From Spirillospora albida (GTDB lineage: Bacteria; Actinomycetota; Actinomycetes; Streptosporangiales; Streptosporangiaceae), in the NCBI RefSeq assembly GCF_000718255.1, contig NZ_JOFJ01000001.1, forward strand, positions 1-64,000: a stretch of DNA of 64,000 nucleotides, in the 5' to 3' direction. Shown in pieces: positions 50,250-58,364 of this stretch; position 1 is the first letter of the stretch; every line of letters starts with the position of its first letter. The notes beneath the pieces are model-generated. The model saw only the letters and a program-made list of their open reading frames with translations, searched no databases and was not told where the DNA came from. A program made the position numbers and the translations under genes.

Positions 50250-51148
50250 GCATCGAGGCCCACCCGACCATCGATGACGCCTACCCCACCCGCAAGTGCG
50301 GCGAGGCCGCGCTGCTGTACCGGCAGGACCCGGTCGTGTACGGCGGCGCCGGCGACGGCCCGATCGACGCCGCGACCCTGGAGTCCTACGACGCCAACGG
50401 CTTCCTGTCCGTCGACCAGCTGCTCTCTCCGGAGGAGGTCGAGGAGTACCGGGCCGAGCTACGGCGGCTGGCGTCCGACCCGGCGATCCTCGCCGACGAG
50501 CGGACCGTCACCGAGCGGGGCTCCGACGAGATCCGCTCCATCTTCGAGGTCCACCGGATCAGCGAGGTGTTCGCCGGGCTCGTCCGCGACCCGCGCGTCG
50601 TCGGCCGCGCCAGGCAGATCCTCGGCTCGGACGTCTACGTCCACCAGAGCCGGGTCAACTACAAGCCGGGGTTCACCGGCAAGGACTTCTACTGGCATTC
50701 GGACTTCGAGACCTGGCACGCGGAGGACGGCATGCCCCGGATGCGCGCGGTGAGCATCTCCGTCGCGCTGACCGAGAACTTCGTCCACAACGGCGCCCTG
50801 ATGATCATGCCGGGTTCGCACCGGACGTTCGTGTCGTGCGTCGGGGAGACCCCCTCCGACCACTACAAGGAGTCACTGCGGGGCCAGGAGATCGGCACGC
50901 CCGACCCCAACAGCCTGTCGATCCTGGCCGACAAGCACGGCATCGAGCTGTTCACCGGCCCCGCCGGGTCGGCGACCCTGTTCGACTGCAACTGCATGCA
51001 CGGCTCGAACGGGAACATCACCCCGTTCCCGCGCTCCAACGTGTTCATCGTGTTCAACAGCGTCGAGAACGCGTGCGCGGAGCCGTTCTCCGCCCCGGCG
51101 CCCCGGCCGTCCTTCATCGGGGCGCGCGACTTCACGCCCGTCCGGTAG
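50246..51148 (+). CDS. ectD: Ectoine 5-hydroxylase
   Basis: A 300-residue Fe(II)/2-oxoglutarate dioxygenase. The EctD signature is present: DFYWHSDFETWHAEDGMP at about residues 149-166, carrying the His-Asp iron ligands. The distal His is in CNCMHGSNGNITPFPRSN (about 251). It converts ectoine to 5-hydroxyectoine. The GTG start overlaps the ectC stop by 4 bp, so ectoine and hydroxyectoine synthesis are coupled. Confidence 0.97.
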   Translation: MSIEAHPTIDDAYPTRKCGEAALLYRQDPVVYGGAGDGPIDAATLESYDANGFLSVDQLLSPEEVEEYRAELRRLASDPAILADERTVTERGSDEIRSIFEVHRISEVFAGLVRDPRVVGRARQILGSDVYVHQSRVNYKPGFTGKDFYWHSDFETWHAEDGMPRMRAVSISVALTENFVHNGALMIMPGSHRTFVSCVGETPSDHYKESLRGQEIGTPDPNSLSILADKHGIELFTGPAGSATLFDCNCMHGSNGNITPFPRSNVFIVFNSVENACAEPFSAPAPRPSFIGARDFTPVR

Positions 51149-51247
51149 CGCCGCCCGTCCGCTCCCCCACCCCGCCCCATCGCCGCGGCGCCCGCGGAGC
51201 CCGTCCGACCTCCGCGGGCGCGGCGGCACGGCATCAGGAGTTCAACG

Positions 51248-52141
51248 ATGACCACCTCGAGACGCGACTTCCTGCGCAGCACGGTCCTGCTGTCGGCGGC
51301 CGTTCCGCTGGCCGCCGCGGGCTGCTCGACGACCGACCCGGCGACGGAACGGGCCGGCGGCGGGACGCTCGCCAGGGCCAGGGACGCCGGCAAGATCACC
51401 ATCGGTTTCGCCAACGAGGCGCCCTACGGTTACACCGACAAGTCCGGCAGGCTGACCGGCGAGGCGCCCGAGCTCGCCCGCGTCGTCTTCAAGGAACTCG
51501 GGATCGGGAAGGTCGAGGGCGTCCAGGTCGACTTCGGCGGCCTCATCGGCGGCCTCAACGCCAAGCGGTTCGACGCCATCTCCGCCGGAATGTTCATCAC
51601 CCCCGAACGCTGCGGGTCGGCCGCGTTCGCCGACCCCGAGTACGTCGCCAAGAGCGCCTTCATGGTGAGGGAGGGCAACCCGAAGGGCCTCCGGGCCGCC
51701 GGCGACCCCGCCAGGACGAAGGCCAGGGTCGGCGTCCTGACCGGCGCGGTCGAGCAGGACTACGCGGAGAAGACGGGCGTGCCCAAGGGCGACATCAAGA
51801 CGTTCGCCGACCAGGCCAGCGCCTTCGAGGGCCTGAAGGCCGGCCGGATCGACTGCATCTGGCTGACCCGCATCTCCCTCGCCGACCTGCTGTCCAAGCA
51901 TCGGGGCGAGGGCTTCGAGGTCACCGGCGCGTTCACCCCCGTCATCGACGGCAGGGAGCAGTTCGGCGCCGGCGCGTTCGCGTTCCGGCAGGCGGACGCC
52001 GACCTGCTGAAGGCGTGGAACGAGCAGCTCGCCAAGCTGAAGCGGGAGAACCGGCTCCTGCCGATCCTGCAGCCGTTCGGGTTCACCCAGGCCGACATGC
52101 CGGGGCCGGACGACACGGCCGCCAGGTTCTGCAAGGGCTGA
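51248..52141 (+). CDS. ehuB: Ectoine/hydroxyectoine ABC transporter, substrate-binding lipoprotein
   Basis: A 297-residue family-3 (amino-acid type) binding protein. The signal MTTSRRDFLRSTVLLSAAVP has a twin-Arg (RRDF) motif and is followed by a lipobox, AAAGC, near residue 26. The mature part has ITIGFANEAPYGYTDKSGRL, SAGMFITPERCGSAAFADPE and LKAGRIDCIWLTRISLADLL. This matches EhuB-type proteins that recruit ectoine and hydroxyectoine. The gene lies 99 bp after ectD and starts the ehuBCDA block. Confidence 0.92.
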   Translation: MTTSRRDFLRSTVLLSAAVPLAAAGCSTTDPATERAGGGTLARARDAGKITIGFANEAPYGYTDKSGRLTGEAPELARVVFKELGIGKVEGVQVDFGGLIGGLNAKRFDAISAGMFITPERCGSAAFADPEYVAKSAFMVREGNPKGLRAAGDPARTKARVGVLTGAVEQDYAEKTGVPKGDIKTFADQASAFEGLKAGRIDCIWLTRISLADLLSKHRGEGFEVTGAFTPVIDGREQFGAGAFAFRQADADLLKAWNEQLAKLKRENRLLPILQPFGFTQADMPGPDDTAARFCKG

Positions 52142-52145
52142 CCCG

Positions 52146-52844
52146 GTGTCCGAGGTCCTCGACAGCTACCCCCAATGGGTGGACGGGGCGTGGGTCACCA
52201 TCCGCCTCACCCTCCTCGGCGGCGCTCTCGCGCTGGTGCTCGCCCTGGCCTTCGGCCTGGCGGGCACCTCCCGGCACGCCGCCGTCCGCGCCCTGAACCG
52301 GGTGTACGTGGAGTTCTTCCGCGGCAACGCCACCCTGGTGCTGCTGTACTGGTTCTTCTACGCGCTGCCCCTCATCGGACTCCGGTTCGCCACCCTGTTC
52401 GCGGCGGTGCTCGCCCTCGGCCTGAACATCGGCGCCTACGGCGCGGAGGTCGTCCGGGGCTCGATCAACGCCGTCCCGAAGGCGCAGCACGAGGCGGCCA
52501 TCGCGCTGAACTTCACCCCGTTCCAGCGGATGCGGCGCGTCCTGCTGCCGCAGGCGTTCGCCCTGATGCTGCCGCCGTTCGGCAACCTGCTGATCGAGCT
52601 GATGAAGGGCACCGCCATCGTGTCGCTCGTCGGGCTCGTCGACCTCACGCGCGTGTCGAAGAACGTCCAGGGCAGCACCGGTGAGACCGTCGCCGCGTTC
52701 ACCGTGGCGCTCGTCCTGTACTTCGTCATCGCCCAGGTGCTGCAACTGCTCGTCCGGTACGCCGAACGCCGCGTCGACCGCATGCTGGGCCGCGGCCTGC
52801 CCGCCCGGCCCGCACTGGACACGGCGGGGGTGGCGGGCGGATGA
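52146..52844 (+). CDS. ehuC: Ectoine/hydroxyectoine ABC transporter permease EhuC
   Basis: A 232-residue HisM/GlnP-type permease with five TM helices. The EAA-loop is QHEAAIALNFTPFQRMRRVL at about residues 117-136, followed by LPQAFALMLPPFGNLLIELM. The N terminus, with GAWVTIRLTLLGGALALVL and YVEFFRGNATLVLLYWFFY, is typical. The GTG start lies 4 bp after ehuB, and the gene overlaps ehuD by 4 bp (ATGA). Confidence 0.92.
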   Translation: MSEVLDSYPQWVDGAWVTIRLTLLGGALALVLALAFGLAGTSRHAAVRALNRVYVEFFRGNATLVLLYWFFYALPLIGLRFATLFAAVLALGLNIGAYGAEVVRGSINAVPKAQHEAAIALNFTPFQRMRRVLLPQAFALMLPPFGNLLIELMKGTAIVSLVGLVDLTRVSKNVQGSTGETVAAFTVALVLYFVIAQVLQLLVRYAERRVDRMLGRGLPARPALDTAGVAGG

Positions 52845-53494
52845 CCTGGGACTGGCAGTACACCGGCGACGTCCTCCCCGATCTGCTGCACGGCCTCCGG
52901 TACACCCTGATCGCGACGACCCTCGGCTACGCGCTCGCGCTCGTCCTGGGCCTGGTCTGGACGCTTCTGCGCCGCACCCCGTACGCCGCCGTCAACCACA
53001 CGGTGCGGTGGATCACGGAGTTCGTCCGCTCCACCCCGCTGATCCCGCAGCTGTACTTCGTCTTCTTCGTCCTGCCCGCGTTCGGCCTCACGATCGGGTC
53101 GCTCACCGCCGGCGTGCTCACGCTCGGCGTCCACTACTCGACCTACACGGCCGAGGTGTACCGGGCCGGCATCGCCGACGTGCCCAAGGGGCAGTGGGAG
53201 GCGTGCACCGCGCTGAACCTGCCGCGCTCGCGGGCATGGCTGGACGTGATCCTGCCGCAGGCCGTCCGCCGGGTGATCCCGACGCTCGGCAACTACCTGA
53301 TCGCGATGTTCAAGGACTCGCCGCTGCTGCTGGCCGTCAACGTCGTGGAGGTCCTCAACGCCGCCTACCAGGTGGGGTCGAGGTCCCTGCGGTTCCTGGA
53401 GCCGATCACGATGGTCGGGCTGCTGTTCGTCGTGGTCAGCGTCATCTCGTCGATTCTCGTCCGACGCCTGGAGAGGCGCTATGCCACCCATTGA
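52841..53494 (+). CDS. ehuD: Ectoine/hydroxyectoine ABC transporter permease EhuD
   Basis: A 217-residue paralogue of EhuC, with five TM helices. Landmarks are LLHGLRYTLIATTLGYALAL, ITEFVRSTPLIPQLYFVFFV and the EAA-loop KGQWEACTALNLPRSRAWLD. EhuC and EhuD form the heterodimeric channel. Translational coupling to ehuC (ATGA) and a 14-bp overlap with ehuA support one complex. Confidence 0.92.
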   Translation: MTWDWQYTGDVLPDLLHGLRYTLIATTLGYALALVLGLVWTLLRRTPYAAVNHTVRWITEFVRSTPLIPQLYFVFFVLPAFGLTIGSLTAGVLTLGVHYSTYTAEVYRAGIADVPKGQWEACTALNLPRSRAWLDVILPQAVRRVIPTLGNYLIAMFKDSPLLLAVNVVEVLNAAYQVGSRSLRFLEPITMVGLLFVVVSVISSILVRRLERRYATH

Positions 53495-54323
53495 GCAACC
53501 CGTGGAACCCCTCGTGAACGCGTCGAAGGACGCCCCCGTCCGCCGCGACGGCGCGCCGCCCGGCATCCGGTTCGAGAAGGTCGTGAAGCGGTTCGGCGAA
53601 CACACCGTCCTGCGCGAGCTCGACTTCGACGTCGCGCCCGGCGAGCGCGTCACGCTCATCGGGCCGAGCGGCTCGGGCAAGACCACCATCCTCCGGCTGC
53701 TGATGACGCTGGAATCCCCCGACGGCGGTCTCATCTGGATCGGCGACCGGACGCTCTGGCACATGGAGCGCAAGGGCGAACGCGTCCCGGCGAACCAGAA
53801 GCACCTCCATGAGATGCGCAAGCAGGTCGGGATGGTGTTCCAGCAGTTCAACCTGTTCCCGAACATGAACGTCCTGCGGAACCTCACCGAGGGGCCGGTG
53901 CGCGTCCTCGGCCTGTCCAGGGACGAGGCGGAGGACCGGGCCCGCGACCTCCTCGACCTCGTCGGGCTCGCCGACAAGATCACGGCGCATCCCTCGCGGC
54001 TGTCCGGCGGGCAGCAGCAGCGCGTCGCCATCGCGCGGGCGCTCGCGATGCGGCCGCAGGTCCTGCTGCTGGACGAGGTGACGTCGGCGCTCGATCCCGA
54101 GCTCGTCGTCGGCGTCCAGGACCTCCTGCGCGACATCGCCAGGCAGAACGACCTGACGATCCTGTGCGTCACCCACGAGATGCGCTTCGCCCGGGACATC
54201 TCCGACCGCGTCCTGATGTTCGACGCGGGCCGCATCGTCGAGGAGGGGCCGCCGGAGCAGATCTTCGGCGAGCCGTCCGAGCAGCGCACCCGGGACTTCC
54301 TGCAGGCGGTCCTCGCTACGTGA
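53481..54323 (+). CDS. ehuA: Ectoine/hydroxyectoine ABC transporter ATP-binding protein EhuA
   Basis: A 280-residue ABC ATPase of the polar amino-acid class. Walker A is LIGPSGSGKTTILRLLMTLE (about residues 58-77), the Q-loop VGMVFQQFNLFPNMNVLRNL, the signature RLSGGQQQRVAIARALAMRP, Walker B VLLLDEVTSALDPELVVGVQ, and the H-loop CVTHEMRFARDISDRV. The ATG at 53481 overlaps ehuD; about 25 extra residues precede the ATPase core. The 3' end overlaps the convergent tetR gene by 8 bp. Confidence 0.94.
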   Translation: MPPIEQPVEPLVNASKDAPVRRDGAPPGIRFEKVVKRFGEHTVLRELDFDVAPGERVTLIGPSGSGKTTILRLLMTLESPDGGLIWIGDRTLWHMERKGERVPANQKHLHEMRKQVGMVFQQFNLFPNMNVLRNLTEGPVRVLGLSRDEAEDRARDLLDLVGLADKITAHPSRLSGGQQQRVAIARALAMRPQVLLLDEVTSALDPELVVGVQDLLRDIARQNDLTILCVTHEMRFARDISDRVLMFDAGRIVEEGPPEQIFGEPSEQRTRDFLQAVLAT

Positions 54324-54948
54324 TCATCGGGGCGAGGTGTCGGCGGGCGTACTCCCGCGCCGCGTCGTCGTCCTGCAGCGGTACGCAGCTCCTCGGGTTC
54401 AGGACGAACGACAACATCAGGCGGATCAGGGTCTCGGCCGTCGCGTCCGCCCGTTCCGCCGCCCGGGGCGCGATGCCCTCCGCGCTCCGCAGCACCCCCG
54501 CGAGGTAGCGGCGCGCCACGTCCAGGATCGGGCCGCTGTCGACGGTGAGGAACGGCAGCAGCGCCTCCGGCTCCGACGCCATCAGCCGCCGGGACAGCGC
54601 ATGGCCCTGCGCGTACCGCAGCGTGATGAGGAAGCCCTCCGCGACCCGGTCGCCGACACCCGGGACGGCGTCCATCGCCGCGGTGAACACGTCGAGGAAC
54701 CGCCGCATCTCCCGCATCAGGACGGCCTCGACCAGGTCGTTCTTCGTCGCGAACCGCCGGTACACGGTCACCCGCGCGACCTTCGCGGCGCGCGCCACGT
54801 CCTCCATGGAGGTGCGGCGCAGCCCGAACTGCTCGAACCTGGCCAGCGCCGCGTCGAGGATCGCGGTCCCCATCTCGTCGACCTCGCCGGCGTCCCCGGC
54901 GCGGGACAGCGCGCGGGCGAGGAGGTTCTGTTCGGGAGCGCCGCTCAT
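54316..54948 (-). CDS. TetR-family transcriptional regulator
   Basis: A 210-residue regulator. The HTH is at about residues 24-70: GTAILDAALARFEQFGLRRT, SMEDVARAAKVARVTVYRRF and ATKNDLVEAVLMRE. The ligand-binding C domain (TAMDAVPGVGDRVAEGFLIT and onward) is not assigned. The ATG at 54948 puts the HTH at the usual place, though the purine-rich GGGGGAG is closer than optimal; an ATG at 54990 is possible. It is convergent with ehuA and downstream of the HD-hydrolase gene, so it may regulate either itself or the HD gene. Confidence 0.85.
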   Translation of the reverse strand: MSGAPEQNLLARALSRAGDAGEVDEMGTAILDAALARFEQFGLRRTSMEDVARAAKVARVTVYRRFATKNDLVEAVLMREMRRFLDVFTAAMDAVPGVGDRVAEGFLITLRYAQGHALSRRLMASEPEALLPFLTVDSGPILDVARRYLAGVLRSAEGIAPRAAERADATAETLIRLMLSFVLNPRSCVPLQDDDAAREYARRHLAPMIT

Positions 54949-54971
54949 CTCCCCCACACTAGCGAGAGCGG

Positions 54972-55601
54972 TCAGGCGACGCCGCTCCACGCGTTCCGCT
55001 CCAGCTCCTCCCAGCGGAGCTCGTGCGCGAGAACGCCCTGCTGCCGTGCCAGTTCGTAGGGCAGCGAGCCGAAGGGCGCCTTGGCGGGGTCGCGCGCCAC
55101 CTGTTCGGTGATGATCTTCAGCAGGCCGCAGCCCGGCTCGAGACGCGGGAACGCCGCGTGGACCTCGTCGGCGAATCCGGCGGGGAGGCGCTCGGCGCCC
55201 ATGTGCCTCACGTCCACGCCGATGCCGATATGCGCGAGGGCGATCTCGCCGGGCATGCGGTGCGCGATGCCGCTGCTGGTGTGCAGCGCGATCGCCTGCC
55301 AGACGATCTGGACGCGCTCCTCCGCGCAGCCGTGCTCGCGCAGGAAGCCCGCCGCGACGTCGGCGCCATCGACCTCGAACCGCTGCGACCCGTCGCCGCG
55401 ATCCGTCAGGCCGATGTCGTGCAGGACGCAGGAGAGGAAGAGCACCTCGTCGTCGTAGGGAGCGCCGTCGAGGTCGGCGAGCGCGCGGGCGAACAGGTAG
55501 CTGCGGACGCTGTGGTTCGCGAGCGCCGGACTCTCCTCGGCGAAGGCGAGGTCGTACGCCTCACGGGCGAGGTCGGTGCCGGGAAAGCGGAAATCGGTCA
55601 A
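54972..55601 (-). CDS. HD-domain hydrolase (cyanamide hydratase-like)
   Basis: A 209-residue HD-superfamily protein. The metal ligands are in ALANHSVRSYLFARALADLD (His, about residue 28), FLSCVLHDIGLTDRG (His-Asp, about 61-62) and the downstream VWQAIALHTSSGIAHRM (His). The pattern H...HD...H with 'NHSVRS(Y/W)' is that of fungal/bacterial cyanamide hydratase-like and related hydrolases. The substrate is unknown. The TTG at 55601 is chosen because AAGGAGG lies 6 nt before it. The gene is divergent from the GlxA-like regulator (88 bp apart). Confidence 0.8.
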   Translation of the reverse strand: MTDFRFPGTDLAREAYDLAFAEESPALANHSVRSYLFARALADLDGAPYDDEVLFLSCVLHDIGLTDRGDGSQRFEVDGADVAAGFLREHGCAEERVQIVWQAIALHTSSGIAHRMPGEIALAHIGIGVDVRHMGAERLPAGFADEVHAAFPRLEPGCGLLKIITEQVARDPAKAPFGSLPYELARQQGVLAHELRWEELERNAWSGVA

Positions 55602-55689
55602 GGGGTTCCTCCTTCGGTCGCCTTGATCGTGCCCGCGCCGGACGGGGGGCACCAGTGGCCGGAATGACGCTGTGCGCTACGTTCTGGCC

Positions 55690-56676
55690 ATGCATGTCAT
55701 AGCGGTACCGGCGCTGGACGGCGCGGTCCCCTTCGATCTGTCCACGCCGGGGCAGGTGTTCGGGATGACCACGACGGCCGAGGACGTCCCGCTGTACGAC
55801 GTCCGCGTCTGCACACCCCCGGACGGCATCGCGACACCCGGCCCGCTCGGCGGCCTCCGCCTGCGGACGCCCTACCCCCTGGACGCGCTCGCCACGGCCG
55901 ACACGATCATCGTCCCGGGGCACGACACCTTCCTGGACGAACCGCCCGGCGAGGTCGTCGACGCGCTCCGCGCCGCCCATGCCCGCGGCGCCCGCATCGC
56001 GTCCATCTGCGTCGGCGCCTTCGTCCTCGCCGCCGCCGGCCTCCTCGACGGGCGGCGCGCGACCACGCACTGGCGGATGGCGGACGCCCTGGCCCGGCGG
56101 CACCCGTCGGTCGACGTCGACCCGTCCGTCCTCTACGTGGACGAGGGGCAGGTGCTCACCTCCGCGGGCATCGCGGCGGGCATCGACCTGTGCCTGCACA
56201 TCGTCCGGCGCGACCACGGCTCCGCGACCGCCGCCCGCACCGCGCGCCGCATCGTCATGCCGCCCCAGCGCGACGGCGGCCAGGCCCAGTTCATCCGGCA
56301 CGAGGACCCCCCGGACGGCGCGACCGCGCTGCAGCCCGTCCTCGCCTGGCTGGAGGCCAACCTCGACCGGCCGCTCACCCTCGACGACATCGCGCGGCAC
56401 GCGTCCGTCAGCGTCCGGACGCTGACCCGCCGCTTCCGCGACCAGGCCGGCACGACCCCGCTGCGATGGCTGTCGCACGCCCGGATCCGCCGCGCCCAGC
56501 AGTTGCTGGAGACGACGGACCTGCCGGTCGAGCGGATCGCCGCCGCGTCCGGTTTCGGCTCTCCCGTCACGCTCCGCGCCCATTTCACCCGCCGAGTCGG
56601 AGCCTCCCCGCAGGCGTACCGGAACGCGTTCCGCACCACGCCCCCGCAAGTTCCCGAACGTCATTCGGTAACGTGA
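55690..56676 (+). CDS. GlxA-family AraC-type regulator (DJ-1/PfpI + HTH)
   Basis: A 328-residue regulator. Residues 1-165 are a class I glutamine amidotransferase-like DJ-1/PfpI domain (HVIAVPALDGAVPFDLSTPG; GARIASICVGAFVLAAAGLL with the elbow Cys; DEGQVLTSAGIAAGIDLCLH). Residues about 220-310 are an AraC HTH: LTLDDIARHASVSVRTLTRR and TPLRWLSHARIRRAQQLLE, then IAAASGFGSPVTLRAHFTRR. It probably activates a nearby gene in response to a small molecule. It lies opposite the HD-hydrolase and 29 bp before the thiolase gene. A GTG at 55672 is an alternative start. Confidence 0.88.
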   Translation: MHVIAVPALDGAVPFDLSTPGQVFGMTTTAEDVPLYDVRVCTPPDGIATPGPLGGLRLRTPYPLDALATADTIIVPGHDTFLDEPPGEVVDALRAAHARGARIASICVGAFVLAAAGLLDGRRATTHWRMADALARRHPSVDVDPSVLYVDEGQVLTSAGIAAGIDLCLHIVRRDHGSATAARTARRIVMPPQRDGGQAQFIRHEDPPDGATALQPVLAWLEANLDRPLTLDDIARHASVSVRTLTRRFRDQAGTTPLRWLSHARIRRAQQLLETTDLPVERIAAASGFGSPVTLRAHFTRRVGASPQAYRNAFRTTPPQVPERHSVT

Positions 56677-56705
56677 GGGGAGTCGTCGTCTAGGAGGAGT
56701 TCGAG

Positions 56706-58340
56706 TTGAGCACAGCGATCGCCGGCCTCGGAATGACCGAGCTGGGCAAGGTGTACGGGCGCAGCCCGCGCCGACTGGCCGCCGACGCGGTGCGCCTGGC
56801 CGCCGCCGACGCGGGCCTGCCCCTCGCCGACCTGGACGGCCTGCTCGTCAGCCACGGCCTCGGCGGCTCCCCCGGCATCGAGCTCGCCGACGCGCTGGGC
56901 CTGCGGAACCTGCGGCTCCTCTCGACGGTCAACTCCTTCGGCGCGACCGCCGGCGCGATGATCGCGCACGCCGCCATGTCGATCATGAGCGGCGCCGCGA
57001 CGACCGTGGCCTGCGTCTTCGCGGACGCGCCCCTCAAGCCGAAGCAGTCGTCCGGTGCCGCCTACCACCGCGACGCGCCCGAATGGTACGGATTCAGCGG
57101 GATGACGGCGGCCCTGGGGCTGAGGAGCGTCAACGCCCACTACGCGCTGGCCGCCCAGCGTCACATGGCCAGGTACGGGACGACGAGCGAGCAGCTCGGC
57201 GCCATCGCCGTCTCCACCCGGGAATGGGCGACCCGCAACCCGCTCGCGCAGATGCGCGAGCCGATCACCCTGGACGACCACCAGGCGTCCCGCTGGGTCG
57301 CCGAACCGCTCCACCTCCTGGACTGCTGCCTGGTGTCGAACGGCGCCATCGCCGTCATCGTCACCGGCTCAGACCGCGCCCGGTCACTGGCCAAGCCGCC
57401 CGTCCACCTGTGGGGCTGGGGCCAGGGCCACCCCGGGCACCGGAAGGAGCGCGACTCGGAGTTCGGCCTCACGACGGGCGCCCTCACCTCCGGGCCGACC
57501 GCGATGAAGATGGCGGGGATCACCCCGGACGACGTCACCGTCGCCGAGTTGTACGACTGCTACACGTACACCGTCCTCGTGTCCCTCGAGGACTACGGGT
57601 TCTGCGAGAAGGGCGAGGGCGGGGCGTTCGCCGCGTCCGGCGCCCTCGGGCCCGGCGGATCGCTGCCGACGAACACCGGCGGCGGGCAGCTGTCGTCCTA
57701 TTACATGTGGGGCATGACGCCGCTCTCGGAAGCGATCATCCAGGCGCGCGGCGAGGGCGGAGACCGGCAGGTGGACGCCAACGACGTGATCCTGGTGAGC
57801 GGCAACGGCGGCATCCTCGACCACCACTCGACGCTGATCCTGAGCCCGCACGAGAAGTCCGCGCCGGTCGCCCCGGCCGGTCGCCCGGCCCTCCGCGCCT
57901 CCGGTGCCCGGGAGGCCGCGCCCGCCCCGGCGTCCGTCCCGTCCGGGCCGGTGGAGATCGGGAGGCTCAAGCGGGACGGCCGCACCGACCCGTTCTTCGA
58001 CGGCACCGCCGACGACCGCCTGGTCATCAAGCGCTGCGAGAGCTGCGAGACCTGGTTCGCTCCGGACGCCACCGGCTGCACCCACTGCGGTGCCGCGACG
58101 CTGGCCTGGGCGGACGCGAGCGGCGAAGGCACCCTCGTGACGTGGACGGTCACGCACGGCCGTCCGTCCGCCGACGGGACCGCCCCGCCGCCCGCGTACC
58201 TGGCGCTGGTGGAGCTCGCGGAGGGGCCGTGGCTGCACGGGCGGCTGTCCGGGGTGTCCGTCCTGCGCGAGGGCCTGCCGCTGCGCGCGACCTACGTCCA
58301 TCCGGAGGACGGCGAGGCGTACGTCCTCTGGACCGAATGA
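56706..58340 (+). CDS. Thiolase-like (SCP-2/lipid-transfer type) protein fused to a DUF35 OB-fold domain
   Basis: A 544-residue fusion. Residues 1-385 are a thiolase-fold lipid-transfer protein (STAIAGLGMTELGKVYGRSP; NSFGATAGAMIAHAAMSIMS; VAELYDCYTYTVLVSLEDYG; LSSYYMWGMTPLSEAIIQAR). Residues about 430-544 are a DUF35 unit: a zinc ribbon, CESCETWFAPDATGCTHCGA, then an OB-fold that ends AYVLWTE. Separate Ltp2 and ChsH-type DUF35 proteins form retro-aldolases in steroid side-chain breakdown; here they are one chain, joined by an Ala/Pro-rich linker. It probably cleaves or condenses a beta-hydroxy/keto acyl-CoA. The TTG start follows TAGGAGGA. Confidence 0.82.
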   Translation: MSTAIAGLGMTELGKVYGRSPRRLAADAVRLAAADAGLPLADLDGLLVSHGLGGSPGIELADALGLRNLRLLSTVNSFGATAGAMIAHAAMSIMSGAATTVACVFADAPLKPKQSSGAAYHRDAPEWYGFSGMTAALGLRSVNAHYALAAQRHMARYGTTSEQLGAIAVSTREWATRNPLAQMREPITLDDHQASRWVAEPLHLLDCCLVSNGAIAVIVTGSDRARSLAKPPVHLWGWGQGHPGHRKERDSEFGLTTGALTSGPTAMKMAGITPDDVTVAELYDCYTYTVLVSLEDYGFCEKGEGGAFAASGALGPGGSLPTNTGGGQLSSYYMWGMTPLSEAIIQARGEGGDRQVDANDVILVSGNGGILDHHSTLILSPHEKSAPVAPAGRPALRASGAREAAPAPASVPSGPVEIGRLKRDGRTDPFFDGTADDRLVIKRCESCETWFAPDATGCTHCGAATLAWADASGEGTLVTWTVTHGRPSADGTAPPPAYLALVELAEGPWLHGRLSGVSVLREGLPLRATYVHPEDGEAYVLWTE

Positions 58341-58364
58341 CATTCGGTTAGATACCGTCGGAGC

